Source: Janthinobacterium lividum (GTDB lineage: Bacteria > Pseudomonadota > Gammaproteobacteria > Burkholderiales > Burkholderiaceae_D). Taken from it: a stretch of 64,000 nt of DNA. Within the stretch, counting starts at the first letter, position 1, and each line of letters opens with the position of its first letter. The notes beneath the pieces are model-generated. The model was not told the origin of the DNA. It did not search any database and worked only from the letters and a program-made list of their open reading frames with translations. Both the position numbers and the translations under genes were made by a program. Location: contig NZ_CP139976.1 in NCBI RefSeq assembly GCF_034424625.1, forward strand, positions 3,472,001 to 3,536,000. Reading direction: 5' to 3'. Shown piece by piece: positions 49,460-58,604 of this stretch.

Positions 49460-51406
49460 TTCAGTTCTATCAAGAAATGGCTCGTCTGCTATCCACTCGT
49501 GGCCGCCAGCCTCAGCCTGTTACTGGCCGGAGGCGCGCAAGCGCAAGTGGCCGACCAGGGCGCCGGCGCCAAGCAATTGTGGCAATTGATTGATTATGTT
49601 GCCGTCGATTACAGCGGCGCCGTCGAGGACGGCAAGGTGGTCAGCGAAGCGGAATACGCGGAAATGCTCGATTTTACGGACAACGCGACGACGCAGATCG
49701 CCGCCCTGCCCGCGCACGCCTCGCAGGCGGCCATTGCCGCCGCCATCGCCGACCTGCGCAAAGCCGTCGTCGCCAAGGCGGACGGCGCGGAAGTCAAGCG
49801 CCTGGCGCACCACGCGAATGGCTTGCTGATCGCCGCCTACCCGATTCCCGTGGCGCCGAAAGTGCTGCCCAACCTGGCGCGCGGCGCGGCCCTGTATGCG
49901 GCCCAGTGCGCGTCCTGCCACGGCGTGGCCGGCGGCGGCGATGGTCCGCTGGCGGCCAGCCTGGAACCGAAGCCGATCGCTTTCACGGATGCCGAACGGG
50001 CGCAGTCGCGCAGCCTGATGGCGCTGTACCAGGTCATTTCGCAAGGCGTGGCCGGCACTTCGATGGCCAGTTTTGGCCAGCTGTCCGAAAACGAACGCTG
50101 GGACCTGGCGTTCTATGTCGGCGGCATGTCGCACGATGCGGCGGCAAGCGCGCGCGGAGAAAAGCTGTGGCAGGATGATCCGCGCAGCAAGAACCTGTAC
50201 GCGGACCTGGCTGCCGTGACGACCCTGACACAGGAAGCCGTTGCCGCCAAGCTGGGCGCGGACGAGGCGCAAGCCTTGACGGCGTACTTGCGCAGCAACC
50301 CTGGCAAGGCCGACGCGCACAAGCCGGCCGGCCTGGCCCTGTCGCGTTTGCGCCTGGCGGAAAGCCTCGAGGCCATGCATGCGGGCGACCGCGCAGGCGC
50401 CACGCGCCTGGGCCTGTCGGCCTACCTGGACGGTTTCGAGCCGATCGAGCCGATGGTTGGCGCGCGCAATAAATCCCTGCTGCTGGCCGTGGAAAACGCC
50501 ATGCTGGCTTACCGCTCCGCCGTGGCCAAGGGCACGGTGGCCGACGCCGACGCGGCTGGCGAAAAGCTGCAGCAACTGTTTACTCATGTGGAAGCGGAGC
50601 TGGGCGACGCCAAGGCCGACCCGATGACGACCTTTATCGGCGCCCTGACGATCTTGCTGCGCGAAGGCGTGGAAGCGCTGCTGATCGTCATCGGCATCAT
50701 CGCCTTCCTGCGCAAGGCCAAGCGCAACGATGTGCTGCCCTATGTGCATGCGGGCTGGGCGAGCGCGCTGGTGGCGGGCGGCCTGACATGGGTGGCGGCG
50801 ACCTACCTGGTGACCATCAGCGGCGCCAGCCGTGAAGTGAGCGAGGGTCTTGGTTCCGTGTTCGCGGCCCTGGTCCTGCTCAGCGTGGGCTTGTGGATGC
50901 ACCAGAAGAGCAGCGCCGGGCGCTGGCAGGAATATTTGCACGAGAAACTCACGGCAGCCATGTCGCGGCGCTCCGCCTGGGGCCTGTTCGCCCTGGCCTT
51001 CATCGCCGTTTACCGCGAAGTCTTTGAAACCGTGCTGTTCTATTCCGCCCTGGCGGCGGACGGCAACGGCGGCGCCCTGCTGGGCGGCTTCCTGGTGGCC
51101 ATCGTGCTGCTGGTCGTGATCGCCTGGGCCTTGCTGCGCACCAGCGCGCGCATGCCGATCGGCAAATTCTTCTCGTGGACGTCCGCCTTCGTGGCCGTGC
51201 TGGCCGTGATTTTGATGGGCAAAGGCGTGGCCGCGCTGCAGGAAGCGGGCTGGGTCGGCGTGAGCCCCGTCGATTTCATCCGCGTCGACCTGCTGGGCAT
51301 CCTGCCGACCCTGGAAACCTTGCTGGCGCAAGCGGCCATCCTGGCCATCATCGTCGTTGGCTATGGCTGGAACCGCGTTTCCGCAGGCAAGCGCAAGCTG
51401 GCCTGA
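49457..51406 (+). CDS. FTR1-family iron permease fused to a cytochrome c domain
   Basis: This 649-residue protein starts with a signal peptide (about 1-27), followed by a periplasmic domain with one heme-binding CASCH (151-155), then a C-terminal FTR1/EfeU-like permease of seven helices with the iron motifs REGVE (402-406) and REVFE in the fourth helix region. The RExxE motifs bind Fe3+ during transport. Cytochrome-linked FTR1 proteins are known in other proteobacteria and are thought to couple Fe2+ oxidation to uptake. The Fur box at the start supports iron regulation. Confidence 0.88.
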   Translation: MFSSIKKWLVCYPLVAASLSLLLAGGAQAQVADQGAGAKQLWQLIDYVAVDYSGAVEDGKVVSEAEYAEMLDFTDNATTQIAALPAHASQAAIAAAIADLRKAVVAKADGAEVKRLAHHANGLLIAAYPIPVAPKVLPNLARGAALYAAQCASCHGVAGGGDGPLAASLEPKPIAFTDAERAQSRSLMALYQVISQGVAGTSMASFGQLSENERWDLAFYVGGMSHDAAASARGEKLWQDDPRSKNLYADLAAVTTLTQEAVAAKLGADEAQALTAYLRSNPGKADAHKPAGLALSRLRLAESLEAMHAGDRAGATRLGLSAYLDGFEPIEPMVGARNKSLLLAVENAMLAYRSAVAKGTVADADAAGEKLQQLFTHVEAELGDAKADPMTTFIGALTILLREGVEALLIVIGIIAFLRKAKRNDVLPYVHAGWASALVAGGLTWVAATYLVTISGASREVSEGLGSVFAALVLLSVGLWMHQKSSAGRWQEYLHEKLTAAMSRRSAWGLFALAFIAVYREVFETVLFYSALAADGNGGALLGGFLVAIVLLVVIAWALLRTSARMPIGKFFSWTSAFVAVLAVILMGKGVAALQEAGWVGVSPVDFIRVDLLGILPTLETLLAQAAILAIIVVGYGWNRVSAGKRKLA

Positions 51407-51447
51407 CCTTGTAGAGCCGGCGCGGGCAAGCTGCCCGTGCCGGCCAC

Positions 51448-51469
51448 GGCGCGCCTGTTCAGGCGCGCC
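51448..51469. terminator. Perfect GC-rich hairpin after the FTR1 gene
   Basis: GGCGCGCCTG-TT-CAGGCGCGCC is a perfect 10-bp inverted repeat 41 bp after the permease stop. No T-run follows, so it may terminate weakly or protect the 3' end of the transcript. Confidence 0.45.
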
Positions 51470-51584
51470 ATCCCTCCCCCGCCATCGGCCCCACTTTCAT
51501 CGCCAACATCGTCATGACGGGCGGCGGGCCAGGCAAGGATGCGCCGCCGTTTTCCTTTGCCCGGCAAGACATCCTGAATAGAAT

Positions 51585-51598
51585 ATGATGGTCATCAT
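51585..51598. promoter_or_regulatory. TetR-type operator copy 1
   Basis: ATGATGGTCATCAT is a palindrome of the same type as ATGATGATCATCAT before the intact tetR gene and ATATGATGATCGTCATAT before the SDR gene. It lies before the truncated tetR fragment. Confidence 0.6.
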
Positions 51599-51683
51599 GC
51601 GGAACTTGCGCAACAACTCAACTGCCCAACCCTCGGCGCCAAACCGCAAGGAAGCCACCCACGAACGCATCGTCGAGGTGGCC
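51597..51683 (+). pseudogene. Truncated tetR 5' fragment
   Basis: About 29 codons (MRNLRNNSTAQPSAPNRKEA, then THERIVEVA) correspond to the start of the intact tetR gene at 54736, including the upstream operator. Homology ends abruptly at about 51683, where the YdcZ/amidohydrolase/LysR module begins. The fragment and the intact gene differ at many positions, so the event is not recent. Confidence 0.8.
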
Positions 51684-51730
51684 ATTGCGGACCATTTCCT
51701 GACGTCGCCCTTGCGTGGATGGTACCGTTT

Positions 51731-52222
51731 TCATCCGGACAGGGCTTTCGACACGCGGTCTCCGAACACCAGCACTGCCAAACCGGAGATCATCAGCAGG
51801 TAGCCCATCAGTTTTCCGGGCGAAATCGGGCGTGCCGTTGCACCGAGCAAAGCTAAGTGATCGATGACCAGCGATGACGTGAGCTGGCCGACCACGGCCA
51901 GTCCCACCAGCAAGGTCAAGCCGATGCGCGGTGCCAGCAAGACGTTACACAGCAAGGAGCCGGCCCCCAGCATGCCACCCAACAGGCTCCAGAGGGGCTG
52001 AGCGGGAACTTCCGCCAGTGACGCCACGCTGCCACCACGCAGCAAGGCAATCACAGCCAGACACAGCGCGCCGATGGTGAAGGACACCAGCGCCGCCGTC
52101 AGGGAGTCTCCACCGATGCCCCGCGCAAGCTGGCCATTCAAAGTGGTTTGCAAGGCAATGGCGATGCCCGCGCCGAAAGCGATGGGTAACAGTAGCGCGT
52201 TCATCAGGCGCTGCTTACGCAT
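51731..52222 (-). CDS. DMT family transporter (YdcZ/DUF606)
   Basis: This 163-residue membrane protein has five hydrophobic segments (MNALLLPIAFGAGIAIALQTTLNGQLA; LTAALVSFTIGALCLAVIALL; LWSLLGGMLGAGSLLCNVLLAPRIG; LTLLVGLAVVGQLTSSLVIDH; LMGYLLMISGLAVLVFGD) of the DUF606/YdcZ type. Its ATG 52222 overlaps the amidohydrolase stop by 8 bp, so translation is coupled. It may export or import a product of that enzyme. Confidence 0.85.
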   Translation of the reverse strand: MRKQRLMNALLLPIAFGAGIAIALQTTLNGQLARGIGGDSLTAALVSFTIGALCLAVIALLRGGSVASLAEVPAQPLWSLLGGMLGAGSLLCNVLLAPRIGLTLLVGLAVVGQLTSSLVIDHLALLGATARPISPGKLMGYLLMISGLAVLVFGDRVSKALSG

Positions 52223-53612
52223 GGTGGATCGGCGCGAACGATTCAGCAAACAGATCGGGCTGGTAACCGGCGGCATTGAACAGGTGAGCGCAGGATTCGT
52301 CGATCGCGGAGCGCAGCCTTGCCTGATCCACGCCCAGTACGACGCCACCGCGTTTGCGCACGCGCCCGTTGATGATGACGGTATCGATATTGCTGCGCTC
52401 TACCGCGTGCACCACGGTACCGATGGCGTTGTTGACCGGGTAGAGGTTGAGGTCGCCGGTGCGTATCAGTACCAGGTCGGCCTGCTTGCCTGGCGCCAGG
52501 CTGCCGATGCGTTGCTCCAGCCCCGCACACGCGGCGCCGTCGATCGTGGCCGCCTCCAGCAAGCGGAACGCATCGGTGGGCGCCGCCGCATGGTGGTGCC
52601 CATGCAGGCGCTGGGTATGCCCCAAGACCCGCTGCAGGTAGAACGCCACGCGCATCTCCATGAACATGTCGCCGCTGTACGAGGTCTCGTTGTCGACACT
52701 GAGGCCGGGGCGTATGCCGTGCTGGAACGCCGCCTGCCAGGCGTTCATGCCATCCTCGATACCGTAGTGGGCATCCGAGCGCGGGCATACATTGACGCGC
52801 ACGCCTGCCTCGCGCAAGATTTTCCAGCCGGATTCCGGCAGGCAGGTGCAGTGGTTGAAGATGTTGTCGTTGCCAAGCAGCCCCTGCTGGTGCAGGCCTT
52901 CGAGTTCGGCTGCCATGCCACCACCAAAAAACTCGGTCACGATGGGAATGCCCAGTGCCCGCGCGATGGCCCACTGCTCCGGTTCCAGCTGCGCCATCAT
53001 GGCCAGCGTCACCAGGCTGTCGGGATTGGCAAAATACTTGGCCTGCAGGCGTGCGAGGTTGCCCGGCCAATGCGCCTCATCCCAGTCGCCCGATACGGGC
53101 GCACCGGATGCATGCACGGCGCGGATACCCGTATCGAACAATGCTTCGACGGCCGCGTCGGAGTGCGCCGCGGTGCGGCTGTTGTGGGAGTTGTCGATCA
53201 CGGTCGTGATGCCGGCATCGATGCAGCCCAATGCCGTGAGCAGGTTGCCCACGTAAATGTCGCGCGGCCGGTAGTATTTGGCAAACGAGAAATGGGTGGC
53301 GTTGCAATAGTCCTCGAGCGTTGCCGCATTCGGATTGATGCGGCGCAGCTGGCCTTCCCAGGAGTGCCGATGGGTATCGACCATGCCCGGAATGGCGATC
53401 ATCTCCGCGGCATCGATCACCTCGGCGCCGTCGGCCTCCAGGTGCACGCCGATGGCGGCAATGGCGCCGTCGGCAATCAGGATGTCGCCCTTGGGCAAAT
53501 TGCCGATATTGCCATCCATGCTGATGATCGTCGCGCCGCGTATCAGCATCTTGCGGGGGGCTGGGGCCAGTGGCGCCAGCAGAGCCGGCAATTGAGTATC
53601 TTGTTCAAGCAT
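52215..53612 (-). CDS. Amidohydrolase family protein (metal-dependent)
   Basis: This 465-residue protein has the amidohydrolase composite fold: an N-terminal beta-sandwich with DAAEMIAIPGMVDTHRHSWEG (the HxH metal site), later His residues in NHCTCLPESGW, a probable catalytic Asp in LSVDNETSYSGD, and the C-terminal LAPGKQADLVLI. It resembles cytosine-deaminase/atrazine chlorohydrolase-like TIM-barrel deaminases. Substrate unknown. It is divergent from the LysR gene (148 bp), its likely regulator. Confidence 0.9.
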   Translation of the reverse strand: MLEQDTQLPALLAPLAPAPRKMLIRGATIISMDGNIGNLPKGDILIADGAIAAIGVHLEADGAEVIDAAEMIAIPGMVDTHRHSWEGQLRRINPNAATLEDYCNATHFSFAKYYRPRDIYVGNLLTALGCIDAGITTVIDNSHNSRTAAHSDAAVEALFDTGIRAVHASGAPVSGDWDEAHWPGNLARLQAKYFANPDSLVTLAMMAQLEPEQWAIARALGIPIVTEFFGGGMAAELEGLHQQGLLGNDNIFNHCTCLPESGWKILREAGVRVNVCPRSDAHYGIEDGMNAWQAAFQHGIRPGLSVDNETSYSGDMFMEMRVAFYLQRVLGHTQRLHGHHHAAAPTDAFRLLEAATIDGAACAGLEQRIGSLAPGKQADLVLIRTGDLNLYPVNNAIGTVVHAVERSNIDTVIINGRVRKRGGVVLGVDQARLRSAIDESCAHLFNAAGYQPDLFAESFAPIHHA

Positions 53613-53760
53613 GGTTGAGTCCTGCGATAGGTAATGGCTTGCACGCAGTCTAGTGCAGTCAAGCCGGCGGAAAAAGTAGCGCCGGGCGTTTTCAGCATGC
53701 GGAAAATCCGAACAATGTTAGGTTATAGTGCCATTTCCCTTAGCATCACACGGACAAGAC

Positions 53761-54663
53761 ATGGATCGCGTACAAGCAATGCAGGTATTCCTTCGCGTGG
53801 TCGAGAGCAGGAGTTTTGTGCGCGCGGCAGAGACCCTGGGCTTGCCCGCATCGTCGGTCACCGGCATCATCAAGCGGCTGGAAAAACATTTGCAGACGCG
53901 CCTGCTGAACCGCTCCACACGAAACCTCAGCCTGACACCCGAAGGCGAGCGCTACTTCCACCGCTGCCGCGAAATACTCGACCTCATCGACGACACCGAA
54001 GCCAGCCTGCAAGGCCCGGGCGAGCGCCCGCAAGGACGACTGCGCGTGGATATGCCGGGCGGCATCGCCCATGCCGTGATCCTGCCGCAGTTGCGGCAAT
54101 TTCAGCAGCGCTACCCGGATATCTACCTGATGATCGGCGTCAATGATCGCCAGGTCGACTTGATACAGGAGGGAGTCGATTGCGTCATCCGCACCGGCAG
54201 CCTGGAAGACTCGACGCTGGTCGCGCGCCGCTTGGGCGAGCTGCGCTGGATCACCTGCGCGGCGCCGTCCTACCTGGCCGAACACGGTGTTCCCGCGCTC
54301 CCGGAGGATTTGGCAAGCCACCGGGCCATCCACTACTTTTCCGGCACGGCGCGGCGGGGGAGCGATCTGCATTTCATCGACGATGGCGTCCGCGTCGCGG
54401 TGCCGGTCCCTGGCACGGCCGCAGTCAACGAGACCGGGCTGTACATCAAACTGGGCCTCGACGGCCACGGCTTGATGCAGCTGGCCGACATCCTGGTGCG
54501 CGACCATTTGCAGGCTGGAGCATTGGTAGAGGTGCTGGCCGACAGGCGGCCGGCACCTGTGCCGGTATCGCTGCTCTATCCCCACCACCGCTTTCTCTCC
54601 CCGGCAATGCGGGCCTTCACCGACTGGACGACAGAACTGTTCAGCAACGCCAGCCTGATTTGA
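53761..54663 (+). CDS. LysR-family transcriptional regulator
   Basis: This 300-residue regulator has the LysR HTH (MDRVQAMQVFLRVVESRSFVRAAETLGLPASSVTGIIKRLEKHL) and a substrate domain of the type common in beta- and gammaproteobacterial AaeR/DsdC-like proteins. ATG 53761 is preferred because it is the HTH start. It is divergent from the amidohydrolase gene and belongs to the same inserted module. Confidence 0.9.
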   Translation: MDRVQAMQVFLRVVESRSFVRAAETLGLPASSVTGIIKRLEKHLQTRLLNRSTRNLSLTPEGERYFHRCREILDLIDDTEASLQGPGERPQGRLRVDMPGGIAHAVILPQLRQFQQRYPDIYLMIGVNDRQVDLIQEGVDCVIRTGSLEDSTLVARRLGELRWITCAAPSYLAEHGVPALPEDLASHRAIHYFSGTARRGSDLHFIDDGVRVAVPVPGTAAVNETGLYIKLGLDGHGLMQLADILVRDHLQAGALVEVLADRRPAPVPVSLLYPHHRFLSPAMRAFTDWTTELFSNASLI

Positions 54664-54723
54664 CCGCGCCGAGCGCCGCCTGCAGGCGTAGCGCATCGCG
54701 TGCACGGAGTTGGAAATTACGAT

Positions 54724-54737
54724 ATGATGATCATCAT
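54724..54737. promoter_or_regulatory. TetR-type operator copy 2
   Basis: ATGATGATCATCAT is a perfect 14-bp palindrome just at the start of the tetR gene, overlapping its first ATG codons. Copies of the same motif precede the truncated tetR fragment (51585) and the SDR gene (55391). Autoregulation and control of the SDR are likely. Confidence 0.7.
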
Positions 54738-55341
54738 GCAGAACTTACCCAACAAGTCAGCGGCCAAAATCATGGCGCAAAGCCGCAAGGAAGCCACCCA
54801 CGAACGCATTGTCGAGGTGGCCACGCGCGCCATCCGCCGCAGCGGCTATGCGGGCACGGGCGTGGCCGACATCATGAAGGAAGCGGGCCTGACGCACGGC
54901 GGCTTTTATGCCCACTTCGCCTCGCGCGACGCGCTGCTGGCCGAAGCGGGCGACCGCGCGGGAGCCGAAGCGGTGGCGCTGGCGGCCAGGGTGGCGGCTG
55001 CCGCCCCTCCCGGCCAAGCCCTGCAGGCCATGATGGCCGCGTATCTGTCGCCCGAACACATCGCCGCCATCGAGGTTGGCTGCCCCGTGTCGGCGCTGGG
55101 CTCGGAAATGCCTCGCCAGGCGCCCGAGGTGCGGCGCGCCGCCACCATCCATATCAAGGAAATGATCGACCTGTTCGCGCGCCAGTTGCCGAACTGGGGC
55201 CAGCCCGAAGCGCATGCGCAGGCCATGGCGACGGTGTGCGCCCTGATCGGCACCACCATCCTCGCCCGTGCCGTCGACGAGCCAGCCCTGTCGGACGCAC
55301 TGTGCGCAGCCACCCTGGCGCAAATTCAGGCGCCCGGCTAA
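54736..55341 (+). CDS. TetR-family transcriptional regulator
   Basis: This 201-residue protein has the TetR HTH after an N-terminal stretch: SRKEATHERIVEVATRAIRRSGYAGTGVADIMKEAGLTHGGFYAHFASRDALLAEA, then a helical C-terminal effector domain with TetR_C features. ATG 54736 lies inside the operator palindrome; ATG 54775 (MAQSRKEATH) is an alternative. It stands directly before an SDR and a quinone-reductase-like gene, the probable regulated targets. Confidence 0.85.
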   Translation: MQNLPNKSAAKIMAQSRKEATHERIVEVATRAIRRSGYAGTGVADIMKEAGLTHGGFYAHFASRDALLAEAGDRAGAEAVALAARVAAAAPPGQALQAMMAAYLSPEHIAAIEVGCPVSALGSEMPRQAPEVRRAATIHIKEMIDLFARQLPNWGQPEAHAQAMATVCALIGTTILARAVDEPALSDALCAATLAQIQAPG

Positions 55342-55390
55342 CCGCACCGCCCGTGGCGTTGATCCGTCCCGGGCTTTTTTTTCAACAAAA

Positions 55391-55408
55391 ATATGATGAT
55401 CGTCATAT
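55391..55408. promoter_or_regulatory. TetR-type operator copy 3 before the SDR gene
   Basis: ATATGATGATCGTCATAT is an 18-bp near-perfect palindrome 38-55 bp before the SDR start and 50 bp after the tetR stop. It shares the motif with the two sites at the tetR start regions. Confidence 0.7.
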
Positions 55409-55445
55409 TCCATGTCCCAAGCTGTCAATCACTGAAGGAACTGCC

Positions 55446-56255
55446 ATGAAAAACCACAAGATTGCCCTGGTCACCGGCGCCTCGTCCGGCATCGGCGCGG
55501 CCACGGCCCAACGCCTGGCGCAAGCGGGCTACACGGTGTACGGCACCAGCCGCCGTGGCGGCCAGGCGGCCGCAGCCGGCCATGCGATGCTGGCGCTCGA
55601 CGTCACCAGCGATGCGTCTGTCGCTGCCGCCGTGGCCGAGGTGATGCAGCGCGAAGGCCGCATCGACCTGCTGGTCAATAACGCCGGTTTCGGTGTGGCT
55701 CCGGCAGGCGCCGAGGAAAGCAGCATGGCGCAGGCGCAAGCCATCTTCGACACGAATTTCTTCGGTCTCGTGCGCATGACGCGCGCCGTGCTGCCACACA
55801 TGCGGGCCCAGGGCGGCGGGCGCATCCTCAATATCGGTTCCGTCGTGGGCTTTTTGCCCATGCCTTACGGCGCGCTGTATTCCGCCACCAAGCACGCCAT
55901 CGAGGGCTACACGGAATCGCTCGACCATGAAGTACGGGGCTGGGGCATCCGCGCCAGCGTCATCGAACCGGCCTATACGAAAACCACGTTCGAAGCCAAT
56001 CTGCTGGCGCCCGATGCGCCGCTGTCCGCCTACCGGCAAGTCAGCGCGGCCGTCACGCGCCGGCTGCAAGCGCTGATGGCCGGCGCCGATGAGCCTGGCG
56101 TCGTGGCCGACACGGTATTGGCGGCGGCGCAGGCGCGCCAGCCGAAATTGCGCTACACGGCCGGGCCGCTGGCGGCACGCCTGCGCCTGATGCGCCGTTT
56201 CATGCCCGCCGCGCTGATGGACGCCGGCTTGCGCAAGGACCTGCGCCTGGCTTGA
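55446..56255 (+). CDS. Short-chain dehydrogenase/reductase
   Basis: This 269-residue SDR has TGASSGIG (about residues 11-18), NNAG, SVVGFLPMPYGALYSATK (Ser/Tyr/Lys catalytic) and PAYTKT. It resembles SDRs of the retinol/ketoreductase-like type. It starts 104 bp after the tetR stop and is followed 35 bp later by a quinone-reductase-like gene, so a TetR-regulated operon for detoxification is likely. Confidence 0.9.
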   Translation: MKNHKIALVTGASSGIGAATAQRLAQAGYTVYGTSRRGGQAAAAGHAMLALDVTSDASVAAAVAEVMQREGRIDLLVNNAGFGVAPAGAEESSMAQAQAIFDTNFFGLVRMTRAVLPHMRAQGGGRILNIGSVVGFLPMPYGALYSATKHAIEGYTESLDHEVRGWGIRASVIEPAYTKTTFEANLLAPDAPLSAYRQVSAAVTRRLQALMAGADEPGVVADTVLAAAQARQPKLRYTAGPLAARLRLMRRFMPAALMDAGLRKDLRLA

Positions 56256-56290
56256 ACGCCGACGCCTTTTCAGCATTCAGAGAGAATATC

Positions 56291-57298
56291 ATGCAAGCAT
56301 TGCAACTTAAAAAATACGGCGGCCTTGATCACGTGGCGTTTGCCGAACTGCCCCGCCCCACTCCCGGCCCCGGCGAACTGCTGGTGCAGGTGCACGCCGT
56401 GGGCTTGAACCCCATCGACAACCTGATTCCCAAGGGCGACTTCAAGCCGATATTGAAACTGCGCTTGCCGGCCACCCTGGGCAGCGACCTGGCCGGCGTG
56501 GTGGTGGCAGTCGGCGGCGCCGTCACGCGCTTCAAGGTGGGCGACGCCGTGTATGCGAGTATTTTCGACACGCCATACGGCAGCCTGGCCGAATTTGCCG
56601 TGGTGCCGGAACAGGCGGCCGCACTGAAACCGGCGAACCTTGATTTCGTGCAGGCGGCCTCGATTCCCATGGTGGGCTTGACGGCGTGGCAAGCCATGCA
56701 TGAGCGCATGCAGCTCCAGCCGGGCCAGAAAGTGTTCATCCCGGCCGGTTCCGGCGGCATCGGCACGTTTGCCATCCAGCTGGCCACGCACCTGGGCGCC
56801 CGCGTGGGCACGACCACCAGCACGGCGAACGTGGAGCTGGTGCGCGGCCTGGGCGCCGATGACGTGGTCGATTACAAGAAACAGCCGTTCGAGGACGTGC
56901 TGCGCGATTACGACGCCGTGCTGGGCACGGTGCGCGGCGACGGGCTGGAAAAGGCCTTGCGCATCGTCAAGCCTGGCAGCCATGTCGTCTCGCTGATCGG
57001 CCCGCCGGACGCCACTTTCGCCCGTGCGCGTGGCATGAACGTGGTGCTGAAACTGGTGTTTGGTTTGCTCAGCCGCAAGATCATCGGCCTGGCGAAGCGG
57101 CGCGGCGCCAGCTATGCCTTCCACTTCGTGCGTCCCGACGGCGGCCAGCTGGCGCAGATCGCCGCCCTGCTCGAAGCGGGCACCATCCGTCCCGTCATCG
57201 ACCAGGTGTTTCCTTTCCGTGAGGCGAAACAGGCGCTGGCCTACCTGGCGCAGGGACGCGCACGGGGCAAGGTGGTGGTGCAGCTGATCGTCCCTTGA
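56291..57298 (+). CDS. NADP-dependent quinone oxidoreductase-like protein
   Basis: This 335-residue MDR-superfamily protein lacks zinc ligands: it has PTPGPGELLVQVHAVGLNPIDNLIPKG, GSDLAGVVVAVGGAVTRFKVGDAVY and a nucleotide-binding AGSGGIGTFAIQLA (about residues 152-165). This is the layout of zeta-crystallin / quinone reductases. It probably reduces a quinone or enone using NADPH. Confidence 0.9.
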   Translation: MQALQLKKYGGLDHVAFAELPRPTPGPGELLVQVHAVGLNPIDNLIPKGDFKPILKLRLPATLGSDLAGVVVAVGGAVTRFKVGDAVYASIFDTPYGSLAEFAVVPEQAAALKPANLDFVQAASIPMVGLTAWQAMHERMQLQPGQKVFIPAGSGGIGTFAIQLATHLGARVGTTTSTANVELVRGLGADDVVDYKKQPFEDVLRDYDAVLGTVRGDGLEKALRIVKPGSHVVSLIGPPDATFARARGMNVVLKLVFGLLSRKIIGLAKRRGASYAFHFVRPDGGQLAQIAALLEAGTIRPVIDQVFPFREAKQALAYLAQGRARGKVVVQLIVP

Positions 57299-57418
57299 GT
57301 TGCCCTTGGAATGCTTTTCGCGCCGTGACTATGTGTGAGTTTTGCGTTGGCAATTTCCTCCATACTCCTTGTCAACCGTTCACCTATTGATACCGGTCAA
57401 CCTCCATAAAGGTAGCTC

Positions 57419-58576
57419 ATGCGCGTTTTCCCGGAATGCTGCTGGCTCGCTCTCACCCTCGTGGCCGGCATCGGCCAGGCCGCCGAACCGGGCGTCACCG
57501 ATACGCAAGTCCGGCTGGGCATGGTCAATGCGCAAACGGGGGCCGCGTCGGGGCTGGGGCGGGCCATGCTCGACGGCGCGACGGCCGTGTTCCAGGAGGC
57601 TAACCTGCGCGGCGGCATCCATGGCCGCAGCATCGAGCTGGTGGTCGCCGACGACGGCTACGATCCGGATCGCGCCATCAGCGAAACGCTCAGGCTGGTC
57701 GAGGACAAGCAGGTGTTCGCCCTGTTCGGCAATGTGGGCACGCCCACTACCAACGCCGTCATACCGATCGTCCAGGAAATGAAGGTGCCGCTGGTGGGCG
57801 CGTTTACGGGCGCGATGACCTTGCGCCGCCCCGTGGTGCATGAAATCATCAACTTCCGCGCCAGTTACGACGATGAGTCCGATGCCCTGGTGCAGTATTT
57901 CGCCAGCCGCGGCGTCAAGCGGTTTGGCGTGCTGTACCAGGACGACGGCTTCGGCAATGCCGTGCTCGACGGCACCGTGCGCGCGCTGCAGCGGCGCGGC
58001 ATGGAACTCGTTGCCAAGGGCGCCTTCCAGCGCGGCACCACGGCCGTCAAGGCGGGCCTGGCGGCCCTGATCGGACACGACCTGCAAGCCGTGATCATGG
58101 CCGGCCCCTACACCCCGGTGGCCGCGTTCGTGCGCGAGGCGAGCCAGGCCGGGCTGAAGGCGGCCCTGGCCACGGTGTCCTTTGTCGGCACCGACAGCCT
58201 GCTGCAGTTGCTGGGCACGGAAGGCAATAACATTGTGATTTCGCAAGTGGTGCCCCTGCCGGAAGACCGCACGCTGCCGATCGCCGCCGACTGCACCGCG
58301 CTGCTGGCCAGGCATGTGCCGGCGGCCAGCCTGTCGTTCGTCAGTTTCGAGGGCTGCATTTCTGCCACCCTGATGGTGGCGGCGCTGCGCCACGCGGGCG
58401 CCGACCTCACGCGCGAGCGCCTGATCCAGAGTTTCGAAACGTTCGACCGGCTCGATCTGGGCGGCTTGCGCGTGACGCTGCGGCCAGGCGACCACCAGGC
58501 CTCGACGGCCGTCTTCCTGACCCGCATCGCCGACGGCCGGATCGTTCCGGCCGACCCGGCGCCTGGCGCGAAGTGA
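57419..58576 (+). CDS. Periplasmic ABC-type amino-acid-like binding protein
   Basis: This 385-residue protein has a signal peptide (1-21) and a Leu/Ile/Val-binding Peripla_BP_6 fold: [54 protein letters not shown] and [16 protein letters not shown]. No permease or ATPase genes follow; a sensor kinase follows 28 bp later. It is probably a sensing partner of that kinase, not a transporter component. Confidence 0.88.
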   Translation: MRVFPECCWLALTLVAGIGQAAEPGVTDTQVRLGMVNAQTGAASGLGRAMLDGATAVFQEANLRGGIHGRSIELVVADDGYDPDRAISETLRLVEDKQVFALFGNVGTPTTNAVIPIVQEMKVPLVGAFTGAMTLRRPVVHEIINFRASYDDESDALVQYFASRGVKRFGVLYQDDGFGNAVLDGTVRALQRRGMELVAKGAFQRGTTAVKAGLAALIGHDLQAVIMAGPYTPVAAFVREASQAGLKAALATVSFVGTDSLLQLLGTEGNNIVISQVVPLPEDRTLPIAADCTALLARHVPAASLSFVSFEGCISATLMVAALRHAGADLTRERLIQSFETFDRLDLGGLRVTLRPGDHQASTAVFLTRIADGRIVPADPAPGAK

Positions 58577-58604
58577 TGCGCGCGCCCCTCCTCTGGAGCC
58601 TGGC

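Noticed and set aside
54180..56255. 691-codon open frame covering LysR, TetR and SDR regions
   Set aside because: Its first two thirds are an out-of-frame reading of the LysR and TetR genes; only the SDR part is real.
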